Shown: piece after piece, positions 1-8,352 of the stretch
How the letters are laid out: each line of letters opens with the position of its first letter
How positions within the stretch are numbered: position 1 is the stretch's first letter
Assembly (NCBI GenBank): GCA_963796225.1
Contig: CAWCLK010000008.1
Span: forward strand, 1-64,000
From: CAWCLK01 sp963796225
GTDB lineage: Bacteria; Actinomycetota; Nitriliruptoria; Nitriliruptorales; Nitriliruptoraceae
Direction: 5' to 3'
DNA length: 64,000 bases
Position numbers and translations under genes: made by a program
The notes under the pieces: generated by a model
What the model saw: the letters and a program-made list of their open reading frames with translations, nothing else
What the model was told of the DNA's origin: nothing
Database searches by the model: none

Positions 1-34
1 TACAAGCCGCCCCGCCGGGCCTGCCGCTCGCGCG

Positions 35-322
35 TTATCGGCTGGTGTGATCCGGCGGGGTGACGTCGCCGTCGGGGTCCTGGTCGTCGTCGGTGGGCTC
101 GCCGAGGGGCTGGTCGAGGGGGATGCCGAAGGTGGCGTAGAACTTGTGGGTGATGACGCGGATGCTTCGACCCACGCGCATGATCGGGATCACCCCGGCT
201 TCGATGAGCCGGTAGGTCGTGCGCGGGCCCAGCCCGAGGATCTGGCTGGTCTGCTTGACGGAGATGAGGGCGGGCAGGGCCGGCATCGCGGCCGGGCCGT
301 CGGGGGTGGTGGGCGTGGTCAT
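35..322 (-). CDS. Excisionase-like helix-turn-helix protein
   Basis: Predicted 95-residue DNA-binding protein of the excisionase/MerR-like winged-helix type. SVKQTSQILGLGPRTTYRLI (about residues 21-40) reads as the helix-turn-helix, followed by the strand-rich wing with VGRSIRV; the C-terminal tail is acidic and probably disordered. The ATG at 322 is chosen over an upstream in-frame start at 490 because AGGAG sits about six bases before it, while the upstream extension is low-complexity. In integrative elements such proteins bend DNA for integrase-driven excision or act as transcription regulators. The gene is divergent from the relaxase and shares its upstream region. The family is fairly clear; the role as Xis is inferred. 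Confidence 0.7.
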   Translation of the reverse strand: MTTPTTPDGPAAMPALPALISVKQTSQILGLGPRTTYRLIEAGVIPIMRVGRSIRVITHKFYATFGIPLDQPLGEPTDDDQDPDGDVTPPDHTSR

Positions 323-863
323 CGTGGCTCCTGTCGTCTCTGCTGGTGAGGGCCCGGTCGCGACGGTCGGTGTGACCGCCCGGCGGACGTCCGGCCCGGA
401 CCTGGACGTGTCGGTCTGCCCTCTGCCAATAGAGGGCCAGCTCGACGGTCGGGACGTGACAGCACCGGCCAGCTCGTGCACGGGCCGCACCGCCGGTCAC
501 GTCTGGTGTTGCTCCTGGTCGTGGTGTGCCGGACACACAGGGAGTTCCAATCGACGATGCTCAACTGTGACATCAATGCGCTGAACGCACGATGAGCAGC
601 TCGTCCAGGAACTCGTCCAGGACCAGCTTGACCGTCACCTCGAAACAGACCCTGTCACCCACCGACACCCCACGACACGAAAACCCTCTACACTGACCCC
701 TAGAGCCCTCTAGCAGCCAGAATTCTGTCCTCGACAGTCGCCTTTCCAGCCTCCATGCTCCGAGCATGAAAGCGACTCACAGACTGGCACTGGGGCAGTG
801 CTCACGCCACGGCCCACGGCCGCAGCATCACCCCCGCATAGCCCCCGCACGCGGGGTGCGGCC
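323..863. other. Noncoding region between xis-like gene and relaxase, candidate oriT
   Basis: These 541 bases carry no convincing gene. The part at 545-780 is less GC-rich than its surroundings and contains short symmetric elements: a palindrome with arms CTAGAG/CTCTAG at 700-713, one with arms CATGCTC/GAGCATG around a single C at 754-768, and a direct repeat of CTCGTCCAGGA at about 600-622. CCCTCTA also occurs twice, near 684 and 707. MobF relaxases usually nick at an oriT next to their own gene, so this is the natural place for it. No nic site can be assigned by reading. The promoters of both flanking genes must also lie here. Confidence 0.35.
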
Positions 864-3800
864 ATGCTGAACATCGGCCGCATGGGCCGCGGCTCGTCCA
901 ACTACTACCTCGACGCGGTCGCCCGGACCCAGGTCGACTACTACCACGGCCACGGCGAAGCCCCCGGCCGCTGGCTCGGCTCGGGCCTGGACGCGCTGGA
1001 GCTCGAGGCCGGCCTGCAGGTCACCCGCGAGGCGCTCGGGCGAGTCCTCGACGGCGACCACCCCGCCACCGGTGAGCGGGTCGCCGCACATCCGGCACGG
1101 CAGGTCCCCGGGTTCGACCTGACCTTCCGCGCCCCCAAGTCCGTCTCGCTGCTGTGGGGCCTCGGGGACGAGCACGTCGCCGGCCAGGTCCAGGCCGCGC
1201 ACGACGCCGCCGTGACCGCGACGCTGGGGTATCTGGAGCAATATGTGGCGCGGTCCCGCCGCGGGGCCGGCGGGGTCGAGCAGGTCGCCGTCGACGGGCT
1301 CGTGGCGGCCGCGTTCACCCACCGGACCTCGCGTGACGGGGACCCGCTGCTGCACACCCACCTGCTGGTGGCCAACCTCGCGCGCACCTCCGACGACGGG
1401 GTGTGGCGCACCGTCGACTCGCGCCGGCTGTTCACCCACGCCAAGACCGCCGGCACCCTCTACCAGGCGCATCTGCGGGACGAGCTGACGCGCCGGCTCG
1501 GAGTCGAATGGCAGCCGGTGGTCAATGGCTGCGCCGACCTCATGGGCGTCCCGCGGGAGTGGATCGAGGCGTTCTCCAAACGGCGTGCGGCGATCGTGGC
1601 CCACATGGAGGCCCGCGGGGAGACCTCGGCGGCGGCCGCGCAGGTCGCCACGCTGGACACCCGCCAGCCCAAGCAGGACCAGCAGGACGACCCGGACCTG
1701 CGCCAACGCTGGACCATCGAGGCACGCAGCCACGGGATCCCCGACGGCTGGTGGACCCGCTGGTCGACCGGCAGGTCGAGCAGCCCCGGGAGCTGGCGCG
1801 GCTGCTGATCGACGACGACATGCTGACCGAGCACACCGCCAGCTTCGCGATCCGCGACGTGATCCGCACCATCGCCGAACACGCCGCCGACGGCGCGTCA
1901 GTCCGTGACGTGCTCGAGGTCGCCCGGATCATGGGCCGCACCAGCATGAACGACCGGCGCGTGGATCCCGCTGGACCCCGACTCCGGCCGCGGGCTGGTC
2001 GACGTCATCAAACGCGCCGACGGGACCACGGTCGACGCGGCCGGTGGGGACCGCCGGTTCACCACCCGCAGCCTGCTCACCCTGGAGCAGGAGCCGTGAG
2101 CGTGGCGTCAGCGTCGCGTGAGCGTGGCGTTACCATCGTCCCCGAACCCGCACTCACGGCCGCCCTCGAGCGCCGACCCACGCCTGGGGGACGACCAGGC
2201 CGCCATGGTCCGCCGGCTCACCCGTGACGGGGACGGGGTGGCGGTGGTGATCGGCAAGGCCGGCACCGGCAAGACCTACGCCCTGGACGCCGCCCGCGAC
2301 GCCTGGGAGGCCACCGGAATCCGCGTGACCGGCGTGGCGCTGGCGGCCCGAGCCGCCCTCGAACTGCGCGACTCCGCCGGGATCGAGTCCACCACCCTCG
2401 CGCGACTGCTCGCCCAGCTCGACGACCCGACCAAGGCCGACACCTCGCCGTTGCAGCGCGGGCAGGTGCTGGTCGTCGACGAGGCCGGGATGATCGGCAC
2501 CCGCCAGCTCGCCCGCCTCCTCCACCACGCCGACGCCAGGACGTGAAGGTGGTGCTGGTCGGCGACCCGCGGCAGCTGCCCGAGATCGACGCCGGCGGGC
2601 TGTTCACCGCCCTGACCCGCCAGCTGCCCGCCATAGAGCTCGAGGAGAACCGGCGGCAGACCCACGGGTGGGAGCAGGCCACCCTCGACCAGCTCCGCCA
2701 CGGCAACCCCGAGACGGCCGTGCGGGCGTACGCGGACCGGGGGCGGCTGGTCACCGCCGACACCGTCGACGACATCCGCACCCGGCTGGTGGCCGACTGG
2801 TGGGACACCTTCGACCCCGGCGGTCCCGACGGGGCCGTCATGGTCGCCCTGCGACGTGCCGACGTGGACGACCTCAACGCCCGCGCCCGCACCCACATGC
2901 ACGCCGCCGGACGACTCGACGGGCCGACGCTCACGCTCGACGACGGGACCGTGTTCCAGGCCGGGGACCGGGTCGTGTGCCTACGCAACGACCGGGCCGG
3001 CCGGACTCGTCAACGGCCTGCGCGGCACCGTCACCGGCGTCCACGCTGACGCCACGCTCACGGTCGTCGACGACCACGGCACCGACCACCACGTCCCGAC
3101 CGCGATACCTCGACGCCGGCCACCTCGCCCACGGGTACGCGATCACCGGTCACAAGGCCCAAGGCCTGACCGTCGACCACACCTTCGTGCTCGGCTCCGA
3201 CGCGCTCTACCGCGAATGGGGCTACGTCGCGATGTCCCGCGGCCGCGAGACCAACCAGCTCTACGTCCACACCACCGACGACATGCAGCCCGACGCGCAC
3301 CTGCGCCCCGACCCCGTCGACCCCGTCACCGCCACCGTCACACGCCTGTCGCGGTCCCGTGCCCAGCAGCCCGTCGCCCCCACCCTCGGACAGCAGCTGC
3401 GCGACATCGACCGGTACCTGGTCTCCCCCGCCGCCCGCCGCGCCCGGCCCCTGCACGACGAACACCGCCGCCTGACCGACCAGCTCCAGCACCTCCACCA
3501 GCGCCACGAGCACCTGGAGCAGCAGGCCGACCGACACGGCCTCGCACTGTCGCGCCGCGCCCGCGCCGACCGCCGCCGGCTCGAAACCGACCTCGGCGAT
3601 GTCACCCGCCGCCTCACCGAGGTCGGCGACCACCTCACCCAGATCAACCGTGCCCTGATCGGCCTGCCAACTCGCGACGACCTGGACGACGCCCTCGACC
3701 AGCACCGCGAGCTGAGCCGCGACCTCGACCGGGCCGCCCGCCGCCTCACCCGCCAGAGCCTGCAGCGGCCGCCCGCCCACCTCACCGACACCCTCGGGCC

Positions 3801-4035
3801 CCTCCCCCACGACGCCCACGGCCACGACAGCTGGCGCGACGCCGCCCACGCCATCCACCACTACCGCATCGCCTGGGACATCACCGACCCCACCCACGCC
3901 CTCGGCCACACCCCGCCCACCGATCCCGACCAACGCGACGACCTCGGCCGCGTACTCACCGCCATCGAGCAGCACCGCACCCGCACCGTCGACCGCCACC
4001 TCCACCGCAGCCGCGGGCTCGGCCGCTCCCGATGA
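864..4035 (+). pseudogene. MobF (TrwC/TraA-type) relaxase-helicase, frameshifted
   Basis: Conjugative relaxase fused to a RecD-like helicase. The N-terminus (MLNIGRMGRG, paired tyrosines SNYY and DYY) and the three-histidine metal motif HRTSRDGDPLLHTHLLVANL mark the TrwC relaxase domain. Walker A GKAGTGKT (about 2257), DEAG (about 2480), VGDPRQLPEID (about 2558) and the late motifs GHKAQGLTVDH and YVAMSRGR (about 3150-3240) mark the helicase. The conserved text jumps frame near 1735, 1960, 2092, 2165, 2540, 3000 and 3105, so no intact product is encoded as assembled. Some jumps are one missing base in a run (the G run at 2534-2537). It is either an inactivated relaxase or a sequence-error cluster. 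The final section is a charged, probably helical tail. Confidence 0.8.
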
Positions 4036-4116
4036 GGTCGTCCACAGCTCGCATGGCAGACCGTGACGCACCGGCGCTCGTTGCGATGCTCATGGGTCGG
4101 CCGAAGGGAGCTCGCC

Positions 4117-5358
4117 ATGAAGGGACACGTCAGCAGCTACGAGACCAAGGCGGGAAGGCGGTGGCGGATCGTGTACGAGCTCCCGCCGACGGTTCACCCG
4201 ACGACCGGACGCGTCGAACGTCGCCAGACCACCAAGCGTGGCTTCCGGCGGGAGAAGGACGCCCAGCGCGCTCTTCGGGAGGCACTCACGACCATCGACG
4301 ACGGCACGCACGTGTTGCCGACGGACGTGACCGTGGCGGCGTGGCTCGTCGACGAGTGGCTCCCGTCGATCAAGCCGCGCGACCCCGAGGACGCTCGACG
4401 CCACCGCGGGACCGTCTCACCGGCGACCTGGGACGTGTACCGCCGGGATCTCGGCCGGTACGTCCTCCCTCGCGTGGGCGGAGTGCGGCTGCAGGCGCTC
4501 ACCCCGTCCGACCTTGACGCGCTGTACGACGACCTCGAGCGGGAGGGCGGCCGTGGCGGTCGTCCCTTGTCGACCAAGACGGTCGCCAACGTCGCCGGCG
4601 TCGTGCACAAGGCCCTGGCGGATGCGGTGCGGCGCGGCCGGTTGAAGCGCAACCCCGCCGACGCCGTGTCCCCGCCGACGGCCCGCCGCCCGGAGACGAA
4701 CTGGTGGTCGGTGGCACAGCTGCGCGCCTTCCTCGAACATGTCGCCGACGACGAGCTGTATGCCGCATGGCTGCTCTTCGTCACCACTGGCGCCCGCACC
4801 GGAGAGGTCGCCGGTCTCACATGGGACGACCTGGATCTCGATGCCGGCTGGATGCGCGTCGACTGGACGCTCGGTCACGTGGGCCACGCGTTGACGTGGA
4901 AGCCCCGACCCAAGAGCCGTGCCGGCGAGCGCACCATGGCCCTCGACCCTGCGACGGTGTCGGCGCTGCGAGACCACCGACGTCGACAGCTCGAGGCCCG
5001 CATGCACGCGGGGCCCGCCTGGCAGGAGGCCTACGCGGACTGGCAGGGCCTGTCACGGACCGGGCTCGTCTGGACCTTCGGCGACGGGTCGCCGGTCCAC
5101 CCCAAGACCTTCTACACCCGGTTCCTCAAGCACGCCGCGGCCGCCGGGTTGCCACGCATCAGGCTGCACGACGTCCGCCACAGCTACGCCAGCGCGGCCC
5201 TTGCCTCGGCGTCGGGGTGGCACGACGTGAAGGTCATCAGCCAGCGGCTCGGCCATGCCAGCGTGGCGATCACCCTCGACACCTACAGCCACGTGCTGCC
5301 GGCCGCGGACGAGGAGATCGCGCACACCCTCGCGACCGTGATCCTGGGCAGCGACTGA
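4117..5358 (+). CDS. int: Tyrosine recombinase/integrase
   Basis: Site-specific integrase of 413 residues that should integrate and excise the element. An AP2-like arm-binding region is followed by a SAM-like core-binding domain (about residues 75-185) and the catalytic domain. The active-site set is complete: R227 in TTGARTGEV, H351 and R354 in LHDVRHS, H380 in LGHAS and the nucleophile Y390 in LDTYSHV. The ATG at 4117 follows AAGGGAG by six bases, which favours it over the upstream in-frame start at 4063. It sits about 80 bases after the relaxase and is the last gene of the element. Unlike the relaxase, it has no frameshift. Confidence 0.93.
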   Translation: MKGHVSSYETKAGRRWRIVYELPPTVHPTTGRVERRQTTKRGFRREKDAQRALREALTTIDDGTHVLPTDVTVAAWLVDEWLPSIKPRDPEDARRHRGTVSPATWDVYRRDLGRYVLPRVGGVRLQALTPSDLDALYDDLEREGGRGGRPLSTKTVANVAGVVHKALADAVRRGRLKRNPADAVSPPTARRPETNWWSVAQLRAFLEHVADDELYAAWLLFVTTGARTGEVAGLTWDDLDLDAGWMRVDWTLGHVGHALTWKPRPKSRAGERTMALDPATVSALRDHRRRQLEARMHAGPAWQEAYADWQGLSRTGLVWTFGDGSPVHPKTFYTRFLKHAAAAGLPRIRLHDVRHSYASAALASASGWHDVKVISQRLGHASVAITLDTYSHVLPAADEEIAHTLATVILGSD

Positions 5359-5415
5359 CCCTCGCGTTGTCAAACCGTTGTCACGGAGGCCATCGCGAGA
5401 TCGCGTTTCCGCAGG
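5359..5415. other. Candidate right attachment region
   Basis: The 57 bases between the integrase stop and the convergent stop of the next gene hold a direct repeat of GTTGTCA (5366-5372 and 5377-5383, 11-bp period) followed by a purine-rich stretch and GCGAGATCGCG. Integrases of this family often act next to their own 3' end, so attR may lie here or within the 3' end of the following gene. There is no tRNA 3' end and no second copy in the window to compare with. This is a positional guess. Confidence 0.25.
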
Positions 5416-6537
5416 TCAGGCGGGGTCCTCCTCGCCCTCGACGTAGAGGTAGTACTCCTCGTCCTCGTCCTCCCAGTCCATCTCGACGACGTCCTTGGTG
5501 ACCGCCGCCTTGCAGAACTGCAGGAAGCCGGAGAACCCGAAGTCCTTCTCGGAGAAGTCGGCGTCGCGCTTGCGGAGCTGGTCCTTGAGACCCGACAGCG
5601 GCGGGTCACCGCCGAGCTCCTTCATCAGCTCGATCACGGTGCGGCGCAGCAGGGCGAAGGCCTCGTCCTCGCTCTTGCCGCCGTCCGACGGGAAGTCGAC
5701 TTCGGGGTCGCCGGGGGCCGAGCCCTCGGTGGTGGTGATGACCTTCTGGTCCTCGAGGTGGCGCAGCAGCTCGCGGAACCCGCGGAAGCCGTAGTCCTGC
5801 TCGGCGAACGTGGGGTCCTTGCGCAGCAGGGCGCGCTTGAGGTTGCTGGCCTGGATCGACCCGGCGGCCGAGGACTGCTGGAGCCCCGAGAGGGTCTTCT
5901 TGACCTCGCGCTCGAGCGCCTTGAGGTCCTGCTTCTGCGACGACTTCTTGGGGCTGGACCCCTTGTCGTCCCCTGACTTGCCGTTGCCGCCCTTGCCGCC
6001 CTTGGCGTCGGACTTGGACTTGGACGGCCGGCCCTTGCTGCCACCGGGGTGGCGGGGCGGGGCGCCCTCGAGGCGGTCGTAGAAGATGAACTCGTCACAG
6101 GCCGGGGGCAGCATCGCCGAGGTCGAGCCCTTCAGGCCGACGCCGATGACGCGCTTGTTGAGCTCGCGCAGCTTGCTGACCAGCGGCGTGAAGTCCGAGT
6201 CCCCGGACACGATGACGAAGGTCGAGACGAAGTCACGCGTGAAGGCGAGCTCCATCGCGTCGACGGCCATCTGGATGTCGGCGGCGTTCTTGCGGACCGA
6301 GTCCGAGCGCTGGGGGATCTCGATCAGCTCGATGTTGCCGTCGACGAGGCCGCGGCGGTCGTCCCGGAACAGGTTCCAGTCCGCGTAGGCCTTCCGGACG
6401 ACGAGCCGGCCGCGTTCGGCCAGCGCGTCCAGGAGGGGGCTGACGTCGAAACGCAGCCCGATGTCCCGCGCCCCGATCGCCACGTTCTCGTGGTCGATGA
6501 ACAGGGCGAGGCGTTCTTCAGTGGGTTCGATAGGCAT
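5416..6537 (-). CDS. NYN-domain protein with C-terminal OST-HTH (LOTUS) repeats
   Basis: Predicted 373-residue RNA-directed protein. Residues about 8-160 form a NYN/LabA-like PIN-fold domain: LFIDHENV carries the first acidic residue, KNAADIQMAVDAME the second and VSGDSDFTPL the last pair, the usual metal-binding set. A lysine/serine-rich linker (about 165-215) leads to two copies of an OST-HTH-like domain, recognisable from FRGFRELLRHLE and FSGFLQFCK, each preceded by LRKxDxxFxEx(D)(Y/F)GF. The family couples RNA binding to possible endonuclease activity. ATG 6537 is used; GTG 6546 is also in frame and neither has a strong ribosome binding site. Its 3' end faces the integrase, so it may be the chromosomal neighbour used for integration. 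The cellular RNA target is unknown. Confidence 0.75.
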   Translation of the reverse strand: MPIEPTEERLALFIDHENVAIGARDIGLRFDVSPLLDALAERGRLVVRKAYADWNLFRDDRRGLVDGNIELIEIPQRSDSVRKNAADIQMAVDAMELAFTRDFVSTFVIVSGDSDFTPLVSKLRELNKRVIGVGLKGSTSAMLPPACDEFIFYDRLEGAPPRHPGGSKGRPSKSKSDAKGGKGGNGKSGDDKGSSPKKSSQKQDLKALEREVKKTLSGLQQSSAAGSIQASNLKRALLRKDPTFAEQDYGFRGFRELLRHLEDQKVITTTEGSAPGDPEVDFPSDGGKSEDEAFALLRRTVIELMKELGGDPPLSGLKDQLRKRDADFSEKDFGFSGFLQFCKAAVTKDVVEMDWEDEDEEYYLYVEGEEDPA

Positions 6538-6567
6538 GTGCCACACCGTAGCCGCCCGTGGGGCGGA

Positions 6568-7215
6568 TCAGTCCAGTGCCGTCACGTCCGCCAGGTCTAC
6601 GCCGAACGCGTCCGACAGGGCTGCCAGCACCACGTCCTCGTCGCCCGCGTGGTGGATGCCGTGCATCCCGAGGCTCCGAGCGGCCTCGACGTTGAGGTCG
6701 AGGTCGTCGACGAACACGCACGCGGTGACCTCGACGTCGAGCCGCTCGGCGGCCAGGCGGAAGATCGCCGGGTCCGGCTTGCGGATGCCGACCTCGGCGG
6801 AGATCACCACGTCGTCGAAGTGCTCGGCGAGCAGCTCGGTCGGGTAGGCGTCCACGCCCCACGAGTTGCTGAGCAGCCCCGTGGCCACGCCGGCGTCGCG
6901 GAGCCGCTGGCTGGCCCGCCAGATCCGACCGCCGGGGCGCATGCGCGTGAACAGGCGGGCGATCAGGCCCTCCGCGGGCACGTCGAAGCCGTGGTCGGCG
7001 AAGCTGGCGGCGAGCCGGCGTTCGAACTCGGCCGTGGCCAGCTCGCCCCGCTCCAGCCGCGCGATGTCCGAGTCCTCCCCACCGCCGCCGTACGCGTCGG
7101 CCAGGGCCTCGAAGATCGTGCCCTTGGGCAGGTCGTGGTCCTGTTCGAAGTCGCGGAACTGGCGCCCCACCGAGGGGGTCAGCACGCCACCGAAGTCCAG
7201 CAGCAGCGCCTTCAC
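6568..7215 (-). CDS. HAD-superfamily hydrolase (ACAD10-type HAD domain)
   Basis: 215-residue haloacid-dehalogenase-fold protein. Motif I is LLLDFGGVLTP, where the usual second aspartate is Gly; motif II is LLSNSWG, the lysine motif is VGIRKPDPAIF and motif IV is CVFVDDLDLNVEAA. The DFGGV form matches the sEH/ACAD10-like subgroup, so phosphatase activity may be weak or altered. The GTG start at 7215 overlaps the TGA of the upstream kinase-like gene by four bases (GTGA), so the two are translationally coupled. That pairing mirrors the HAD and kinase domains fused in animal ACAD10. Substrate unknown; an acyl-CoA-related phosphorylated intermediate is the inferred possibility. Confidence 0.8.
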   Translation of the reverse strand: MKALLLDFGGVLTPSVGRQFRDFEQDHDLPKGTIFEALADAYGGGGEDSDIARLERGELATAEFERRLAASFADHGFDVPAEGLIARLFTRMRPGGRIWRASQRLRDAGVATGLLSNSWGVDAYPTELLAEHFDDVVISAEVGIRKPDPAIFRLAAERLDVEVTACVFVDDLDLNVEAARSLGMHGIHHAGDEDVVLAALSDAFGVDLADVTALD

Positions 7216-8246
7216 CGGCCCACCTTGCCGGCCGCGTCGGCGGCGAGCTCGAGAAGCTCGATCACCATCTGGCCGAACGCCTCGTGGCTGCCGTCGGTCT
7301 GGCCGTAGGCCCCCGAGGCGAACCGCGTGTAGACGCCCTCGAGGATGATCGCCAGCTTCCAGTAGCCGAAGGCGACGTAGTAGTCGAGCTGGCTCAGGTC
7401 CCGCCCCGACCGCTCGCCGTACCGGGCGATCACGTCCTCGATCGGTGGCACCCCGGGGATCGACCCGGCCGCGGGGATCATCGGCATCTCGCGCCCCGCG
7501 GGCGGCGACCAGTACACCTGCAGCAGCCCCAGGTCGGCCAGCGGGTCCCCCAGCGTGCACAGCTCCCAGTCCAGCACCGCCCGGATCGAGCCGTCCTCGC
7601 CCACGATCATGTTGTCCAGCCGGTAGTCGCCGTGGACGATCGCGGGCGGGCCCTGCTCGGGGATGTCGGCCTTCAGCCGATCGTGGACCTGCATCACCAG
7701 GGGCAGGTCGCGCTCGGAGCCCTTCTCGTACTGGCCCGACCAGCGGTGCAGCTGGCGGGCGATGTAGTCGGTGCGCTTGGCCAGGTCCCCGAGTCCCACC
7801 TCGTCCACGTCGACCGCGTGGAGGTCCGCCAGCGTGTCGGCGAGGTTGAACGCCACGGCCCGCCGGGCGTCCTCGTCGAGCGCCGTCGTCACCGCCGCCT
7901 CGTCGCGTGGGACCAGCCCGTCCACGAACTCCATCACGTAGAACGGCGCCCCCGTCACGGCCTCGTCCGGCTCCATGCCCACCAGCGGCGGCACCGGGAC
8001 CACGGTGTCCTGCAGGGCCGCCATGATCCGGTGCTCCCGCCCGACGTCGTGGGCCGAGGCCAGCACCGAGTGCAACGGCGGACGGCGCAGCACCCACCGC
8101 CGCCCCGCCGCGTCGGTGACCGTGTAGGTCAGGTTCGACCGGCCCCCGGCGATGACCGCGAAGTCCAGTGGCGGCGTGACCTCGGTCCGTTCACGGAACC
8201 AGGCGCTGACCCCCTCGGCGTCGATGCCGTCCACCGTGCCTGCCAT
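7212..8246 (-). CDS. ACAD10/11-type phosphotransferase (APH family kinase)
   Basis: 344-residue aminoglycoside-phosphotransferase-fold kinase of the acyl-CoA-dehydrogenase-associated type. GGRSNLTYTV near residue 35 is the glycine-rich nucleotide loop and WVLRRPP carries the ATP-contacting lysine-equivalent region. IVHGDYRLDNMIV holds the catalytic Asp and AVLDWELCTLGDPLADLG the metal-binding Asp. ATG 8246 is chosen because GGGAG lies seven bases upstream. In animals ACAD10/ACAD11 the homologous domain phosphorylates 4-hydroxyacyl-CoAs before elimination; a similar fatty-acid role here is inferred, not shown. It is co-translated with the HAD gene downstream and divergent from bioF with 106 bp between. 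Not an antibiotic-resistance gene on present evidence. Confidence 0.85.
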   Translation of the reverse strand: MAGTVDGIDAEGVSAWFRERTEVTPPLDFAVIAGGRSNLTYTVTDAAGRRWVLRRPPLHSVLASAHDVGREHRIMAALQDTVVPVPPLVGMEPDEAVTGAPFYVMEFVDGLVPRDEAAVTTALDEDARRAVAFNLADTLADLHAVDVDEVGLGDLAKRTDYIARQLHRWSGQYEKGSERDLPLVMQVHDRLKADIPEQGPPAIVHGDYRLDNMIVGEDGSIRAVLDWELCTLGDPLADLGLLQVYWSPPAGREMPMIPAAGSIPGVPPIEDVIARYGERSGRDLSQLDYYVAFGYWKLAIILEGVYTRFASGAYGQTDGSHEAFGQMVIELLELAADAAGKVGR

Positions 8247-8352
8247 GCGGGACTCCCGTGCTCGCGTCGCGGGGGAAGGCTTGCACATGCGCCACCCCCG
8301 ACGCACACCGCCGGTTGCCGCCCCGCAGCCGCCCGGCCCTAGCCTGCCGCGC

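Larger units (their letters stand above)
1..5415. mobile_element. Right part of an integrative conjugative/mobilizable element
   Basis: The order excisionase-like HTH gene, noncoding region with small palindromes, MobF-type relaxase/helicase, then tyrosine integrase is the core layout of actinobacterial integrative elements. The integrase is the last gene before ordinary chromosomal genes begin at about 5.4 kb, so the right end probably lies close to 5360-5415. The left end is outside the window. No tRNA gene is visible at the right boundary, so the attachment site is not identified. The relaxase is interrupted by several frameshifts, so the element may be immobile or the sequence may contain errors. 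The element call is inference from gene content. Confidence 0.6.

Noticed and set aside
7212..8246. Aminoglycoside resistance gene
   Set aside because: Although the fold is APH, the WELCTLGDPLADLG form and the partner HAD gene point to the ACAD10/11 metabolic kinase group.
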